Shown: positions 14,991 to 24,335, counted from the first letter of the stretch. The stretch: 64,000 bases of DNA from Amycolatopsis azurea DSM 43854 (GCF_001995215.1 NZ_MUXN01000012.1:62001-126000); one strand, 5' to 3'. Notes: generated from the letters alone by a model not told the origin. A program made the numbers and translations.

Positions 14991-17477
14991 TCAGTCTCGC
15001 TCGATGACGTGGCCGACGACCTCGGGGCCGGGGTGGGCGTGGCCGGAACCGTCGCGCCGCAGGTCGACCTCGGGCAGCTCCACCGGGTCGCCGGTGCGGC
15101 TCGCACCGGCCGGACGCGGCCCGATCCAGCCGACGACCAGCCGCGTCTCGCCCTTGAGGAACCGCTGCGCCCGGACACCGCCGGTCGCGCGGCCCTTCGC
15201 CGGGTACTCACTGAACGGCGTCACCTTCACGCTCGCGCCGGTCGCGGTGACGACCATCGGCTCGCCGTGTTCGGCGTCGTCGGTCCGGATCGCGCCGAAG
15301 AAGACTACTTCCGCTTCGCCGCGCACGACGATCCCGGCCATGCCGCCACCCTTGAGACCCTGCGGCCGCACCAGCGAAGCGGCGTAGCGCAGCAGTGACG
15401 CTTCGGACGACAGGAACGCCAGCGTCTCGTTGCCGTCGGTGAGCCAGGTGGCGCCGACGACCTCGTCGCCGTCCTTCAGGCTGATCACGTCGAACTCGTC
15501 CGAGCGGACCGGCCATTCCGGCGCGCACACCTTCACGACGCCGTGTTTCGTGCCGAGCGCGAGGCCCGGGGAGCCGGCGGCCTGCTCGCCGAGCGGGGCC
15601 AGGCCGATGACGCGCTCGCCCTTCTCCAGCGGCACGAGTTCCTTCGCGGCCATCCCGCCGCGCAGCGACACCGTGCCCGCCTGCTCGGGCAGCACCGGCA
15701 GCGGCAGCACGTCGGTCTTGAACGCGCGGCCCCGGTTGGTCACCAGCAGCACCTGACCGCGTGCGGTCGAGTGCACGACGGCGGACACCGAGTCGTGTTT
15801 GACGCGGCCGTTGCGGCGTCGCACTTCCGACGCCTCCTCCGATTCCGCCGCGGTCCGCGCGACGAGCCCGGTGGCGGACAGGATCACCTGGCACGGGTCG
15901 TCGGCGACCTCCAGCGGACCCGACGGCTTCGACGCGGCGAGGACCTCCTTGAGGTCACCGTCGATCAGCGCGGTGCGGCGTTCGGTGGGGTGGTCCTTGG
16001 CGACCTTGGCCAGCTCGGCCGAGACGACCTTCTTCAGCACCGACTCGTCGTCGAGGATCTTCGACAGCTCGGCGATCTCCTCGCGCAGCTTGTCCTGCTC
16101 GGCTTCCAGCTCGATCCGGTCGTACTTCGTGAGCCGCCGCAGCGGGGTGTCCAGGATGTACGTCGCCTGGATCTCCGAGAGCTTGAACCGCTTCATCAGG
16201 CCGTCCTTCGCGGCCGCGGCGTTGTCGCTCTCGCGGATCAGCCTGATCACCTTGTCGATGTTGAGCAGGGCGATCAGCAGGCCGTCGACCAGGTGCAGGC
16301 GCTCCTCGCGCTTGCGGCGGCGGTAGCGCGTGCGGCGGGTGACGACCTCGTAGCGGTGGCTGAGGAAGACCTCCAGCAGCGCCTTGAGCCCCAGCGTCTG
16401 CGGCTGCCCGTCCACCAGCACCAGGTTGTTGATGCCGAAGGACTGCTCCAGCGGCGTCAGCCGGTACAGATCCGCCAGCAGCGCCTGCGGGTTCACGCCG
16501 ACCTTGCACTCGATGACCAGCCGCGTGCCGTTCTCGCGGTCGGTCAGGTCCTTGACGTCGGCGATGCCGGTGAGCCGCTTGGACTTGTTGACCTCGTCGG
16601 TGATCTTCTCGATCACCTTCTCCGGGCCGACGCCGTACGGCAGTTCGGTGACGGTGATCGCCTGGCGGCCGCGGCTGCCCTCCAGCGGACCGGTCTCGGC
16701 GCTGGCGCGCATGCGCACCACCCCGCGGCCGGTCTCGTACGCGCGGCGGACCTCGTCCAGCCCCAGCAGTGAACCACCGGTCGGCAGATCCGGGCCCGGG
16801 ACGAACTCCATCAGCTTGTCGAGGGTGGCGGCCGGGTGGTTGATCAGCCACCGCGCCGCGCCGATGACCTCGGTCAGGTTGTGCGGGATCATGTTGGTCG
16901 CCATCCCGACCGCGATCCCGGAAGTGCCGTTGACCAGCAGGTTCGGGAACGCCGCGGGCAGCACCGACGGCTCTTCGAGCGAACCGTCGTAGTTCGGCCG
17001 GAAGTCGACGGTGTCCTCGCCGAGCTCGCCGACCAGCAGCATCGCCTCCGGGGACAGCCGCGCCTCGGTGTACCGCGAGGCGGCCGGGCCGTCGTCGGGG
17101 GAGCCGAAGTTGCCGTGCCCGTCGACCAGCGGGACGTTGAGCGAGAAGTCCTGCGCGAGCCGCACCATGGCGTCGTAGATCGCCGTGTCGCCGTGCGGGT
17201 GGTACTTGCCCATCACGTCGCCGACCACGCGGGACGACTTCACGTACGCGTGCGTCGGCCGGTAGCCGTTCTCGTTCATCGAGTACATGATCCGGCGGTG
17301 CACCGGCTTCAGCCCGTCCCGCGCGTCCGGGAGCGCCCGCGAGTGGATGACCGAGTAGGCGTACTCCAGGTACGAATCCTCGATCTCCGTCTTCAGCGAG
17401 TTGTCGAAGACGTTCGCGCCGGGCTGGTCGAACGCTGACGGGTCGACCTTGGTGGTGGTGCCCTTACGGCGTGCCAT
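14991..17477 (-). CDS. parC: DNA topoisomerase IV subunit A
   Basis: The 828-residue protein is a type IIA topoisomerase A subunit with SRALPDARDGLKPVHRRI, GKYHPHGDTAIYDAMVRLAQ and the catalytic Tyr136 in AASRYTEARL. The C-terminal beta-pinwheel lacks a recognisable GyrA box, and overall it resembles Streptomyces ParC rather than GyrA. It forms the DNA-cutting core of the ParC2ParE2 enzyme that decatenates daughter chromosomes. The gene lies 29 bases after parE, so the two are cotranscribed. The stop is followed by a strong hairpin. Annotation as a second gyrase A would be the main alternative. Confidence 0.93.
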   Translation of the reverse strand: MARRKGTTTKVDPSAFDQPGANVFDNSLKTEIEDSYLEYAYSVIHSRALPDARDGLKPVHRRIMYSMNENGYRPTHAYVKSSRVVGDVMGKYHPHGDTAIYDAMVRLAQDFSLNVPLVDGHGNFGSPDDGPAASRYTEARLSPEAMLLVGELGEDTVDFRPNYDGSLEEPSVLPAAFPNLLVNGTSGIAVGMATNMIPHNLTEVIGAARWLINHPAATLDKLMEFVPGPDLPTGGSLLGLDEVRRAYETGRGVVRMRASAETGPLEGSRGRQAITVTELPYGVGPEKVIEKITDEVNKSKRLTGIADVKDLTDRENGTRLVIECKVGVNPQALLADLYRLTPLEQSFGINNLVLVDGQPQTLGLKALLEVFLSHRYEVVTRRTRYRRRKREERLHLVDGLLIALLNIDKVIRLIRESDNAAAAKDGLMKRFKLSEIQATYILDTPLRRLTKYDRIELEAEQDKLREEIAELSKILDDESVLKKVVSAELAKVAKDHPTERRTALIDGDLKEVLAASKPSGPLEVADDPCQVILSATGLVARTAAESEEASEVRRRNGRVKHDSVSAVVHSTARGQVLLVTNRGRAFKTDVLPLPVLPEQAGTVSLRGGMAAKELVPLEKGERVIGLAPLGEQAAGSPGLALGTKHGVVKVCAPEWPVRSDEFDVISLKDGDEVVGATWLTDGNETLAFLSSEASLLRYAASLVRPQGLKGGGMAGIVVRGEAEVVFFGAIRTDDAEHGEPMVVTATGASVKVTPFSEYPAKGRATGGVRAQRFLKGETRLVVGWIGPRPAGASRTGDPVELPEVDLRRDGSGHAHPGPEVVGHVIERD

Positions 17478-17506
17478 TGCTCAAAGCTCCTTGAATAGCA
17501 ACGAAA

Positions 17507-19558
17507 TCAGGCGTCGATGGCTTCGCGGTCGACCCGGTCGGAGGATTCGACCAGCCAGTTGCGGCGCGGTTCGACCTTCTCGCCCATCAACAGTTCGAGC
17601 GCGTTCTCCGCGGCTTCGACGTCGTCGAGGGTGATGCGGCGGACCGAGCGGGTGGCGGGGTTCATGGTGGTGTCCCACAGCTCGTCGGCGTCCATCTCGC
17701 CGAGGCCCTTGAACCGCGGCACCGGGGTGACGATCTGCTTGCCCGCCCGCTCCAGCGCCGCGTACTTGGTCTCCATCTCCTTCTGGGTGAAGGTGAAGTG
17801 GGTCTCCGGGTTGCGGCCCTTGGTGACCAGTTTGTGCAGCGGCGGCATCGCGGCGTAGAGCCTGCCGTCCTCGATCACCGGCCGCATGTACTTGGCGAAC
17901 AGGGTGATCAGCAGCGTCCGGATGTGCGAACCGTCGACGTCCGCGTCGGCCATCAGGATCACCCGGCCGTAGCGCATGGTCGACAGGTCGAACGTGCGGC
18001 CGCTGCCCGCGCCGAGCACCTGCACGATCGAGGCGATCTCGGCGTTCTTCAAGGTGTCGCCGAGCGACGCCTTCTGGACGTTGAGGATCTTGCCGCGCAA
18101 GGGGAGCAGCGCCTGGTACTCCGACACGCGCGCCATCCGCGCCGAACCGAGCGCGCTGTCACCCTCGACGAGGAACAGTTCGCTGCGGGCGACGCCGGTG
18201 GTGCGGCAGTCGACCAGCTTCGGCGGCATGGCCGCGCCTTCGAGCGCGGTCTTGCGCCGGGCGGCGTCCTTCTGCTGCTTCTGGGTGAGCCGGACGCGGG
18301 CCGCGTCGACCACCTTCTGCAGCACGATCTTCGCTTCGGACTTGGTCTTGCGCTCCTCGGTCCAGGACCGGATGTGCTTGTCGACGACGCCCTGGATGAC
18401 GCGGGTGATGCCGGCGGTGGACAGCTCGTCCTTGGTCTGCGAGGTGAACTGCGGCTCCGGCAGCCGGACGTGGACGACCGCCGTCATGCCCTCGAGGACG
18501 TCCTCGACCGTCGGCATGTCCTCCTTGGGCTTGAGCAGCCCGCGGGTTTTGGAAATGGCGTCCTGCAAGGCTTTCAGGACCGCACGGTCGAAACCGCGGC
18601 GGTGCGTGCCGCCGTGCACGTTGCGGATGGTGTTGGTGAAGCACTCCACCGTGCGCTCGTAGCCGGTGCCCCAGCGGAGCGCGACCTCGATCTCCGCGTG
18701 ACGCTCCACATTGGACTGCATGACACCGCTGGCGTCGGCGGCGTTCTCCTTGTACGTGCCCTCGCCGTTGATGATCAACGTGCCACAGACGGGTTTCTCG
18801 CTGTCCGGGGCGAGGAAGTCGACCATGTCGGCGAGGCCGTTGGGGAAGTGGAAGGTCTCTTCGCTGATCGAGTCGTCGACCGCCGTACGCAGCACGTACG
18901 TGACGCCGGGGACCAGGAACGCGGTGTTGCGCATCTTCGCGCGGACGCCTTCGACGTCGAGCGCGGCGCCGCTCTCGAAGTAGCGCGAGTCGTACCAGTA
19001 CCGGATCGACGTTCCGGAGCGCTCGCCGCGCTTCATCTTGCCGGTGACGTTCAGCCCGGACCGCCGGGTGAACTTGGCCTTCGGGCCGGGCCCGTCGAAC
19101 ACGCCGGGGACACCGTGCGCGAACGACATCTGGTGGACCTTGCCGCTCTGCTTCACCGTGACGTCGAAGCGGTGCGACAGCGCGTTCACCGCCGAGGCGC
19201 CGACGCCGTGCAGACCACCGGAGGTCTTGTAGCCGGATCCGCCGAACTTGCCGCCGGCGTGCAGCCTGGTCAGCACCAGCTCGACACCGGACAAACCGGA
19301 TTTGGCGTGCGTGCCGGTGGGGATGCCGCGGCCGTCGTCGTCCACCTGGACGCTGCCGTCCGCGTGCAGGGTGACCACGATCTTCGTGGCGTGACCCGCC
19401 ACACCTTCATCGGTCGAGTTGTCCACGACCTCGGAGAACAGGTGGTTGATACCGCGGCTGTCGGTGGAGCCGATGTACATCCCGGGGCGCTTGCGGACCG
19501 CTTCCAGACCCTCGAGATGCGTCAGGTCGTCGGCCCCGTACAGGGTCTCAGCAGTCAC
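17507..19558 (-). CDS. parE: DNA topoisomerase IV subunit B
   Basis: The 683-residue protein has the GHKL ATPase domain (HLEGLEAVRKRPGMYIGS, SEVVDNSTDEG, KTSGGLHGVGASAVNAL), the transducer domain and the Toprim domain (LFLVEGDSALG and MADADVDGSHIRTLL). It powers strand passage for ParC. The GTG at 19558 was chosen because AGGAG lies 9 bases upstream and homology begins there (TLYGADDLTHLEGLEAVRKR); the frame stays open further upstream without family similarity. It is divergent from the cyclase-like gene across 230 bases that must hold both promoters. Confidence 0.93.
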   Translation of the reverse strand: MTAETLYGADDLTHLEGLEAVRKRPGMYIGSTDSRGINHLFSEVVDNSTDEGVAGHATKIVVTLHADGSVQVDDDGRGIPTGTHAKSGLSGVELVLTRLHAGGKFGGSGYKTSGGLHGVGASAVNALSHRFDVTVKQSGKVHQMSFAHGVPGVFDGPGPKAKFTRRSGLNVTGKMKRGERSGTSIRYWYDSRYFESGAALDVEGVRAKMRNTAFLVPGVTYVLRTAVDDSISEETFHFPNGLADMVDFLAPDSEKPVCGTLIINGEGTYKENAADASGVMQSNVERHAEIEVALRWGTGYERTVECFTNTIRNVHGGTHRRGFDRAVLKALQDAISKTRGLLKPKEDMPTVEDVLEGMTAVVHVRLPEPQFTSQTKDELSTAGITRVIQGVVDKHIRSWTEERKTKSEAKIVLQKVVDAARVRLTQKQQKDAARRKTALEGAAMPPKLVDCRTTGVARSELFLVEGDSALGSARMARVSEYQALLPLRGKILNVQKASLGDTLKNAEIASIVQVLGAGSGRTFDLSTMRYGRVILMADADVDGSHIRTLLITLFAKYMRPVIEDGRLYAAMPPLHKLVTKGRNPETHFTFTQKEMETKYAALERAGKQIVTPVPRFKGLGEMDADELWDTTMNPATRSVRRITLDDVEAAENALELLMGEKVEPRRNWLVESSDRVDREAIDA

Positions 19559-19788
19559 TGGGTACTTCTCCTGGAGTCGTGGCTCGCGAACTAGCTCGTG
19601 GAGGTGGCGTTCAACGCGACACCGTACTGGAGGATATCCGTCCCCTCCGACAGCTTCCTCTCCCGAAGCCCCCGGTGTGGCGGACCACGCTGTCCCGATG
19701 GCCGGGTCACGGCCCGGGAAAGCCGCTTCCTCGGGCCTCGGATGAGGCGTTATCGTTTCCGGTGTCACAGGGTGACGGGGGGAAGGAA

Positions 19789-20730
19789 GTGGCCGTCGGA
19801 ACCGGTCCCACACGCGTCTCGACCACACAACGCGTGGTGAGTCTTTGGTACTTCGTCGTGGTCCTCGGGTCGCTCGGCATGCTCTCGCCGCTGCCGTTCG
19901 TGCACGCGGCGCTGCGGTTGCGCCGCGCGTTTCTGTTGGTTTACGTGCTGCTCTACGCGGTGGCCGTCACCGGGCTGCTCTTTCTGCTCGATCTCTCGGG
20001 AACGGGCGAGGCGGACGAGGAGGTCTTGGCGGTCAGCTGGTTCTTCGGCACGATCCTGTTGATCGCCGTGGCCTGCGTCCACCTCGCCGTGCTGCGGAAG
20101 AAGATCCTCTACCCGCCGCGGGGGGCCTGGGTCGAAACCGGCATGCACTGCGGGCTGTTCTCCATCGACATCGCCGGATTCGGCCAGGTCGGGCGGAGCA
20201 GTGAGATCTTCGTCCAGGTCCGGCGGATGCTCTTCGGCCTGCTGGCCGGCGCGTTCGAGGCCAGCGGCATCGACTGGGACGCCTGCCTCAAACGGGACAC
20301 CGGGGACGGCATGATCGTCGTCGTCCCGCCGCATTTCCCGAAGTTCCGGTTGCTGCTCCCGCTGCTGTCGCAACTGGCGGCGGAACTGGCGAGGTACAAC
20401 GTGGTCGCCGAGCCCGCACTGCGGATCCGGGTGCGCGTGGCGATCCACGCCGGCGAGGTCACGCTCGACGAGTACGGCGTGACAGGGCGGCCGAAGGTGC
20501 TGCTCGCCCGGCTACTCGACTCGCGGGTGCTGCGCGATGCGCTCGTCGACGCACCGGAGGACTCACCCGTCGTCGTGCTCGTCTCGGACCGGTTCCACGA
20601 GGATGTCCAGGACCAGGGAGGCCCCGGTCTCGACACGATGAGCTACCGGCAGGTGCTCGTGAACGAGAAGGAGACCGAGGTCCTCGCCTGGCTTCATGTC
20701 CCGACGCCGGTGATCAGACGGCTGCGGTGA
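19789..20730 (+). CDS. Membrane protein with class III nucleotide-cyclase-like domain
   Basis: The 313-residue product has three hydrophobic segments in residues 15-100, then a cytoplasmic domain resembling class III adenylate/guanylate cyclases. The two metal-binding aspartates are in place: Asp127 in SIDIAGFGQ and Asp173 in TGDGMIVV. The later motif that normally carries the transition-state Asn and Arg (typically VNxAARL) reads KVLLARLLDS here, so Asn is missing. It may make a different nucleotide, be inactive, or act as a sensor. The GTG at 19789 has a GGGGGGAAGG stretch just upstream. The 3' end overlaps the GH76 gene by 17 bases. Confidence 0.75.
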   Translation: MAVGTGPTRVSTTQRVVSLWYFVVVLGSLGMLSPLPFVHAALRLRRAFLLVYVLLYAVAVTGLLFLLDLSGTGEADEEVLAVSWFFGTILLIAVACVHLAVLRKKILYPPRGAWVETGMHCGLFSIDIAGFGQVGRSSEIFVQVRRMLFGLLAGAFEASGIDWDACLKRDTGDGMIVVVPPHFPKFRLLLPLLSQLAAELARYNVVAEPALRIRVRVAIHAGEVTLDEYGVTGRPKVLLARLLDSRVLRDALVDAPEDSPVVVLVSDRFHEDVQDQGGPGLDTMSYRQVLVNEKETEVLAWLHVPTPVIRRLR

Positions 20731-22138
20731 GGACCTCCAGCGCGCTGTGCTGACGGGCGGCGTCGACCTTGTCGACCGGCCCCGACCAGCGCAGGCCGTG
20801 CTGATCGAGCGACGTGCGGTTGTTCGCGATCGTCGCGTTCGCCTGCCGGGTCAGGTAAGCGCGGTACGGCCTGCCGGACAGGGCCCGGTCCAGCTCGCCG
20901 AGACCGCGGGCGTACGCGCCTTTGAACGACGGACCGTCGGCGCCGCAGTCGCCGGACTCGCACGGGTCGCGCAGAATCCCGTTCGAGTGAAGCTGCGAGG
21001 TCGTGGTGGAGGCGTCCGCGAGCTGGCGGGCCCGGGTGAGCAGGGCGGCGTCACCGGTCGCACGGTTCAGTTCGACCAGCGCGCCGAGGACGATTCCCTG
21101 GTTGTAGCTCCAGACGGCCTGCCCGTTGTTGGCACAGGAGGAGTTCAGCCCGTCGTTGACCAGGTCGCTCCCGTTGATCATGCCGCTCGCGCGGAACCAG
21201 TCCCAGACCTCGCGGGCCCGCGCGAGCTGGAGTGTGTCGCCGGGGAGCCGGTTGTGCAGTGACGCGGCGACCTTGACGTACAGCTCGTTGGTGACGGCGT
21301 TCTTGTACGTCTTCGCCGTCGACCACCAGAGCCCGCCGCCGCAGGTCCCGTCGCGGTAGGAGTACATGTAGTCCGCCGCGATGACGGCGGTGTCGAGGTA
21401 GCGGCGGTCCTTGGTCAGGTCGTAGGCGCGGATCCAGGCGAGCGCCCACCAGCCGGTGTCGTCGATGTACTCGTTCGTGAAGTTGTTGCCGCGGTTGCGA
21501 TCGAAGGTGTTGCCGATGGCGTAGCGGTAGTTCTGCGAGCCGGTGCGGGTGCTGTAGTCGAGGATCGCGGTGAGCGCGTTGGCCGAGTTCCACCAGCCGG
21601 TGGTCTGCCAGAGTCCGGTGCCGTTGTCGTAGAACTGCATGAGCGCGGTGGCGGCGGCTTCGGCGCGGTCGTTCGCGGCGACGGTGGTGCGGAACCACGG
21701 CGTGCAGGCGATTTCCGGCCGGTTGCCCGCCTTGCCGCAGGCGCGCAGGGCGCCGAAGCGATGGGCGCCGGGATCGTCCACGTTGTACATCAGGGTCCGC
21801 CAGCCGCGCTGTCCGGCGGGGATCTTCGTGTCGCCGATCCGGCTGTCTCCGGACCAGGTGCGGCCGCCGTCGAAGGAGCGGTCGAGCCAGACTTCGTCGC
21901 CGGGGTCGCCGTTGGCGATGCTGCCCCAGCCCATGTCGTCGCCGTCGGAGAGGTGCAGCGTGATGCCGCGGCCCCAGACCGTCGCCGTGCTGGGTCTTCT
22001 TTCGCCGACGGCCAGCGCGGGGTCGCGGCTGTCGCAGTACTTGGCGCAGATCGTCGCCGAGACGGTGGGTTCGGGAGTGGTGGCGGCCGGCGTGAGAGCG
22101 AATGTCAACGTTGTCACAAGCAGGGAAGCGATCCACAT
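20714..22138 (-). CDS. Secreted glycoside hydrolase family 76 protein (alpha-1,6-mannanase type)
   Basis: The 474-residue protein starts with a signal peptide (MWIASLLVTTLTFALTPAA). Residues from about 150 on form a GH76-like (alpha/alpha)6 domain: TGLWQTTGWWNSANALTAI, NEYIDDTGWWALAWIRAYDL with the catalytic pair Asp226-Asp227, CGGGLWWSTAKTYKNAVTNE and SYNQGIVLGALVEL. GH76 enzymes cleave alpha-1,6-mannan or mannan-like cell-wall polymers. The N-terminal 130 residues (GWGSIANGDPGDEVWLDRSF) look like an extra beta-rich domain. The start at 22138 was preferred to an upstream frame extension because it opens the signal peptide. Confidence 0.9.
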   Translation of the reverse strand: MWIASLLVTTLTFALTPAATTPEPTVSATICAKYCDSRDPALAVGERRPSTATVWGRGITLHLSDGDDMGWGSIANGDPGDEVWLDRSFDGGRTWSGDSRIGDTKIPAGQRGWRTLMYNVDDPGAHRFGALRACGKAGNRPEIACTPWFRTTVAANDRAEAAATALMQFYDNGTGLWQTTGWWNSANALTAILDYSTRTGSQNYRYAIGNTFDRNRGNNFTNEYIDDTGWWALAWIRAYDLTKDRRYLDTAVIAADYMYSYRDGTCGGGLWWSTAKTYKNAVTNELYVKVAASLHNRLPGDTLQLARAREVWDWFRASGMINGSDLVNDGLNSSCANNGQAVWSYNQGIVLGALVELNRATGDAALLTRARQLADASTTTSQLHSNGILRDPCESGDCGADGPSFKGAYARGLGELDRALSGRPYRAYLTRQANATIANNRTSLDQHGLRWSGPVDKVDAARQHSALEVLTAAV

Positions 22139-22272
22139 GATCCGAGTGTGAGGGCGGCCACTTTCCGGGCCGATCAAGTCACCCTTTCAGCCTGCGTCGA
22201 TGGTCTGGAATACTTCTCGCGCGCGTGAGGTTGAACGCTCAAGCAACAACAACCCGGCTGAGGGAGCAGGTC

Positions 22273-23361
22273 ATGCAGTTCGGAATCTTCACGGTGGGCG
22301 ATGTGACGACCGACCCGACCACCGGGGAGGCGCCCAGCGAGTACGAGCGGATCAAGGCGATGGTGCGGATCGCGCTCAAGGCCGAAGAAGTCGGCCTCGA
22401 CGTCTTCGCGACCGGCGAGCACCACAACCCGCCCTTCGTGCCTTCGTCGCCGACGACGATGCTCGGCTACATCGCCGCGCAGACGTCGAAGCTCATCCTT
22501 TCCACCTCGACCACGCTGATCACCACGAACGACCCGGTGAAGATCGCCGAGGACTTCGCGATGCTGCAGCACCTCGCCGACGGCCGCGTCGACCTGATGA
22601 TGGGCCGCGGCAACACCGGACCGGTCTACCCGTGGTTCGGGAAGGACATCCGCCAGGGCATCCCGCTGGCCATCGAGAACTACCACCTGCTGCACCGCTT
22701 GTGGCGCGAGGACGTGGTCAGCTGGTCCGGCAAGTTCCGGACGCCGCTGCAGGAGTTCACCTCGACCCCGCGGCCGCTCGACGGTGTCCCGCCGTTCGTC
22801 TGGCACGGGTCGATCCGCAGCCCGGAGATCGCGGAACAGGCCGCCTACTACGGCGACGGGTTCTTCGCGAACCACATCTTCTGGCCGAAGGAGCACTTCC
22901 AGGCGCTGATCGAGCTGTACCGCGAGCGGTACGAGCACTACGGGCACGGCAAGGCTGACCAGGCGATCGTCGGCCTCGGCGGCCAGGTGTTCCTGCGGCC
23001 GAAGTCGCAGGACGCGGTGCGGGAGTTCCGGCCGTACTTCGACAACGCGCCCGTGTATGGGCACGGGCCGTCGCTGGAGGAGTTCACCGAGCAGACGCCG
23101 CTGACCGTCGGCAGCCCGCAAGAGGTGATCGACAAGACGCTCAGCTTCCGCGAGCACTTCGGCGACTACCAGCGTCAGCTGTTCCTGATGGACCACGCCG
23201 GGCTGCCGCTGAAGACCGTGCTGGAACAGCTCGACCTGCTGGGCGAGCACGTGATCCCGGTGCTGCGCAAGGAACTCGACGCTCTCCGTCCGGCGCATGT
23301 GCCCGAGGCTCCTACGCACGCTTCGCTTCTTTCTTCTTCTTCTTCGGAAGTGACGGTATGA
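22273..23361 (+). CDS. LLM-class flavin-dependent monooxygenase (CE1758-like)
   Basis: The 362-residue protein is a luciferase-like monooxygenase: MQFGIFTVGDVTTDPTTGEA opens the barrel, with VGLDVFATGEHHNPPF, STSTTLITTNDPVKIAEDFA and LADGRVDLMMGRGNTGPVYP following. The next gene is an FMN reductase overlapping by four bases, the arrangement known for the CE1758/CE1759 families, where the reductase supplies reduced FMN to the oxygenase. The substrate is unknown. The C-terminus ends in a Ser-rich tail. The ATG at 22273 follows GGGAGCAGG. Confidence 0.9.
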   Translation: MQFGIFTVGDVTTDPTTGEAPSEYERIKAMVRIALKAEEVGLDVFATGEHHNPPFVPSSPTTMLGYIAAQTSKLILSTSTTLITTNDPVKIAEDFAMLQHLADGRVDLMMGRGNTGPVYPWFGKDIRQGIPLAIENYHLLHRLWREDVVSWSGKFRTPLQEFTSTPRPLDGVPPFVWHGSIRSPEIAEQAAYYGDGFFANHIFWPKEHFQALIELYRERYEHYGHGKADQAIVGLGGQVFLRPKSQDAVREFRPYFDNAPVYGHGPSLEEFTEQTPLTVGSPQEVIDKTLSFREHFGDYQRQLFLMDHAGLPLKTVLEQLDLLGEHVIPVLRKELDALRPAHVPEAPTHASLLSSSSSEVTV

Positions 23362-23939
23362 CGACGATCGCTGTCGTGACCGCGGGATTGAGCCAGCCGT
23401 CCTCGACGCGGCTACTCGCGGACAAGCTGGCTTTGTCGGTTTCTTCCGCGCTGCCGGAGGCGAAGATCGAGGTGATCGAACTCCGCGACCTGGCCATCGA
23501 CGTCACGAAGAACATGCTGACCGGGTTTCCTTCCCCGGCCCTGCGCGCGGCCATCGACACGGTGACCGCCGCGGACGGCCTGATCGCCGTGACGCCGGTG
23601 TTCACCGCGTCGTACAGCGGGCTGTTCAAGTCGTTCTTCGACGTGCTGGACCAGAAGGCGCTCGACGGGAAGCCGGTGCTGATCGGCGCCACCGGCGGAA
23701 CCGAACGGCACTCGCTGGTGCTCGACTTCGCGCTCCGTCCGCTCTTCGCATACCTTCGCGCGGAGCCCGTCGCGACGGCGGTGTACGCCGCTTCGTCGGA
23801 CTGGGCTTCTCCGGGTGACCTCGACACGCGGGCTTCGCGGGCGGGCCGGGAGTTCGCCTCCCGGCTGTCGTCCGCGCCTGTCACGTCGGTGAGCAGCGGG
23901 TTCGTGCCCTTCGAGCAGCTGCTGACCGGCGGGGAGTGA
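23358..23939 (+). CDS. LLM-partnered FMN reductase (CE1759-like)
   Basis: This 193-residue flavodoxin-like NAD(P)H:FMN reductase has the nucleotide loop TAGLSQPSSTRLLADKLA at the N-terminus, VTPVFTASYSGLFKSFFDVL in the middle and KPVLIGATGGTERHSLVLDF later. Its start overlaps the LLM stop (ATGA), so the two are coupled and probably form a two-component monooxygenase. The stop codon overlaps the first base of a 17-nt palindromic repeat that may end the transcript. Confidence 0.9.
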   Translation: MTTIAVVTAGLSQPSSTRLLADKLALSVSSALPEAKIEVIELRDLAIDVTKNMLTGFPSPALRAAIDTVTAADGLIAVTPVFTASYSGLFKSFFDVLDQKALDGKPVLIGATGGTERHSLVLDFALRPLFAYLRAEPVATAVYAASSDWASPGDLDTRASRAGREFASRLSSAPVTSVSSGFVPFEQLLTGGE

Positions 23940-23955
23940 GCAAGGGACCTTTGCT
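23939..23955. repeat. 17-nt palindromic repeat, AGCAAAGG family, copy 3
   Basis: AGCAAGGGACCTTTGCT begins on the last base of the FMN reductase stop codon TGA and is followed by ATCGCC, matching the context of copy 1 on the opposite strand. Confidence 0.85.
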
Positions 23956-24025
23956 ATCGCCCGGCCCGGCCCGGCGTGGTGACCGTTCGGTGCAGGGCCG
24001 TCGCGAAGGGCTAGTTTCCTCGGCT

Positions 24026-24056
24026 GAGCCGCGTGAAGGGGGCCTTCACGCGGCTC
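24026..24056. repeat. Perfect inverted repeat, 14-bp arms
   Basis: GAGCCGCGTGAAGG and its exact complement flank a 3-base loop. This is the first of four different palindromes in the 396-base gap between the convergent FMN reductase and YCII genes; no gene is visible in the gap. Confidence 0.8.
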
Positions 24057-24095
24057 CGAAGGAGTGCTGGCCGCGTGGTCTGGGTGGCGCGACCT

Positions 24096-24146
24096 TGATC
24101 AACGGAGGATCCGGGACACTCGACGTCCCCGATCCTCCGTTGATCA
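24096..24146. repeat. Inverted repeat, 16-bp perfect arms plus inner stem
   Basis: TGATCAACGGAGGATC at 24096-24111 pairs exactly with 24131-24146, and CGGGAC/GTCCCC extends the stem by five more pairs around a 7-base loop. Confidence 0.8.
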
Positions 24147-24170
24147 TGGTTCGGAGCCGGGATGGCTTGG

Positions 24171-24219
24171 CGGCGGTGAAGGAATTAGGACGTTGAACGT
24201 CCCAATTCCTTCACCGCCG
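24171..24219. repeat. Inverted repeat, 24-base arms with one mismatch
   Basis: The arms begin CGGCGGTGAAGGAATT and mirror around a single central base. Only one of 24 positions fails to pair. Confidence 0.8.
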
Positions 24220-24267
24220 ATCCCGGCAACCTTCAGTGATCGCCACCCGCGCGCAGGCCTGGCGCAA

Positions 24268-24322
24268 GTCCGTGAAGGCCTCCTTGAGGGACCCAGAGTC
24301 CCTCAAGGAGGCCTTCACGGAC
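24268..24322. repeat. 55-nt palindrome family, copy 1
   Basis: The 55-base element begins and ends GTCCGTGAAGG/CCTTCACGGAC. Copies of the same length lie at 41298 and 60329. Relative to those, this copy has C at position 12 and G at position 44 instead of A and T, a compensatory pair. It is 14 bases from the YCII gene end and may serve as its terminator. Confidence 0.85.
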
Positions 24323-24335
24323 CGAGCCGAGATGC

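Noticed and set aside
14991..19558. gyrA/gyrB next to the replication origin
   Set aside because: No dnaA, dnaN or recF nearby, and the A subunit lacks a GyrA box and resembles Streptomyces ParC, so topoisomerase IV is the better call.
17798..19594. A 598-codon plus-strand frame opposite parE
   Set aside because: It is the shadow of parE, whose ATPase and Toprim motifs are unambiguous.
24026..24322. Possible CRISPR-like array from closely spaced repeats
   Set aside because: The units are different palindromes of different lengths, not identical direct repeats with constant spacers, and no cas genes are present.
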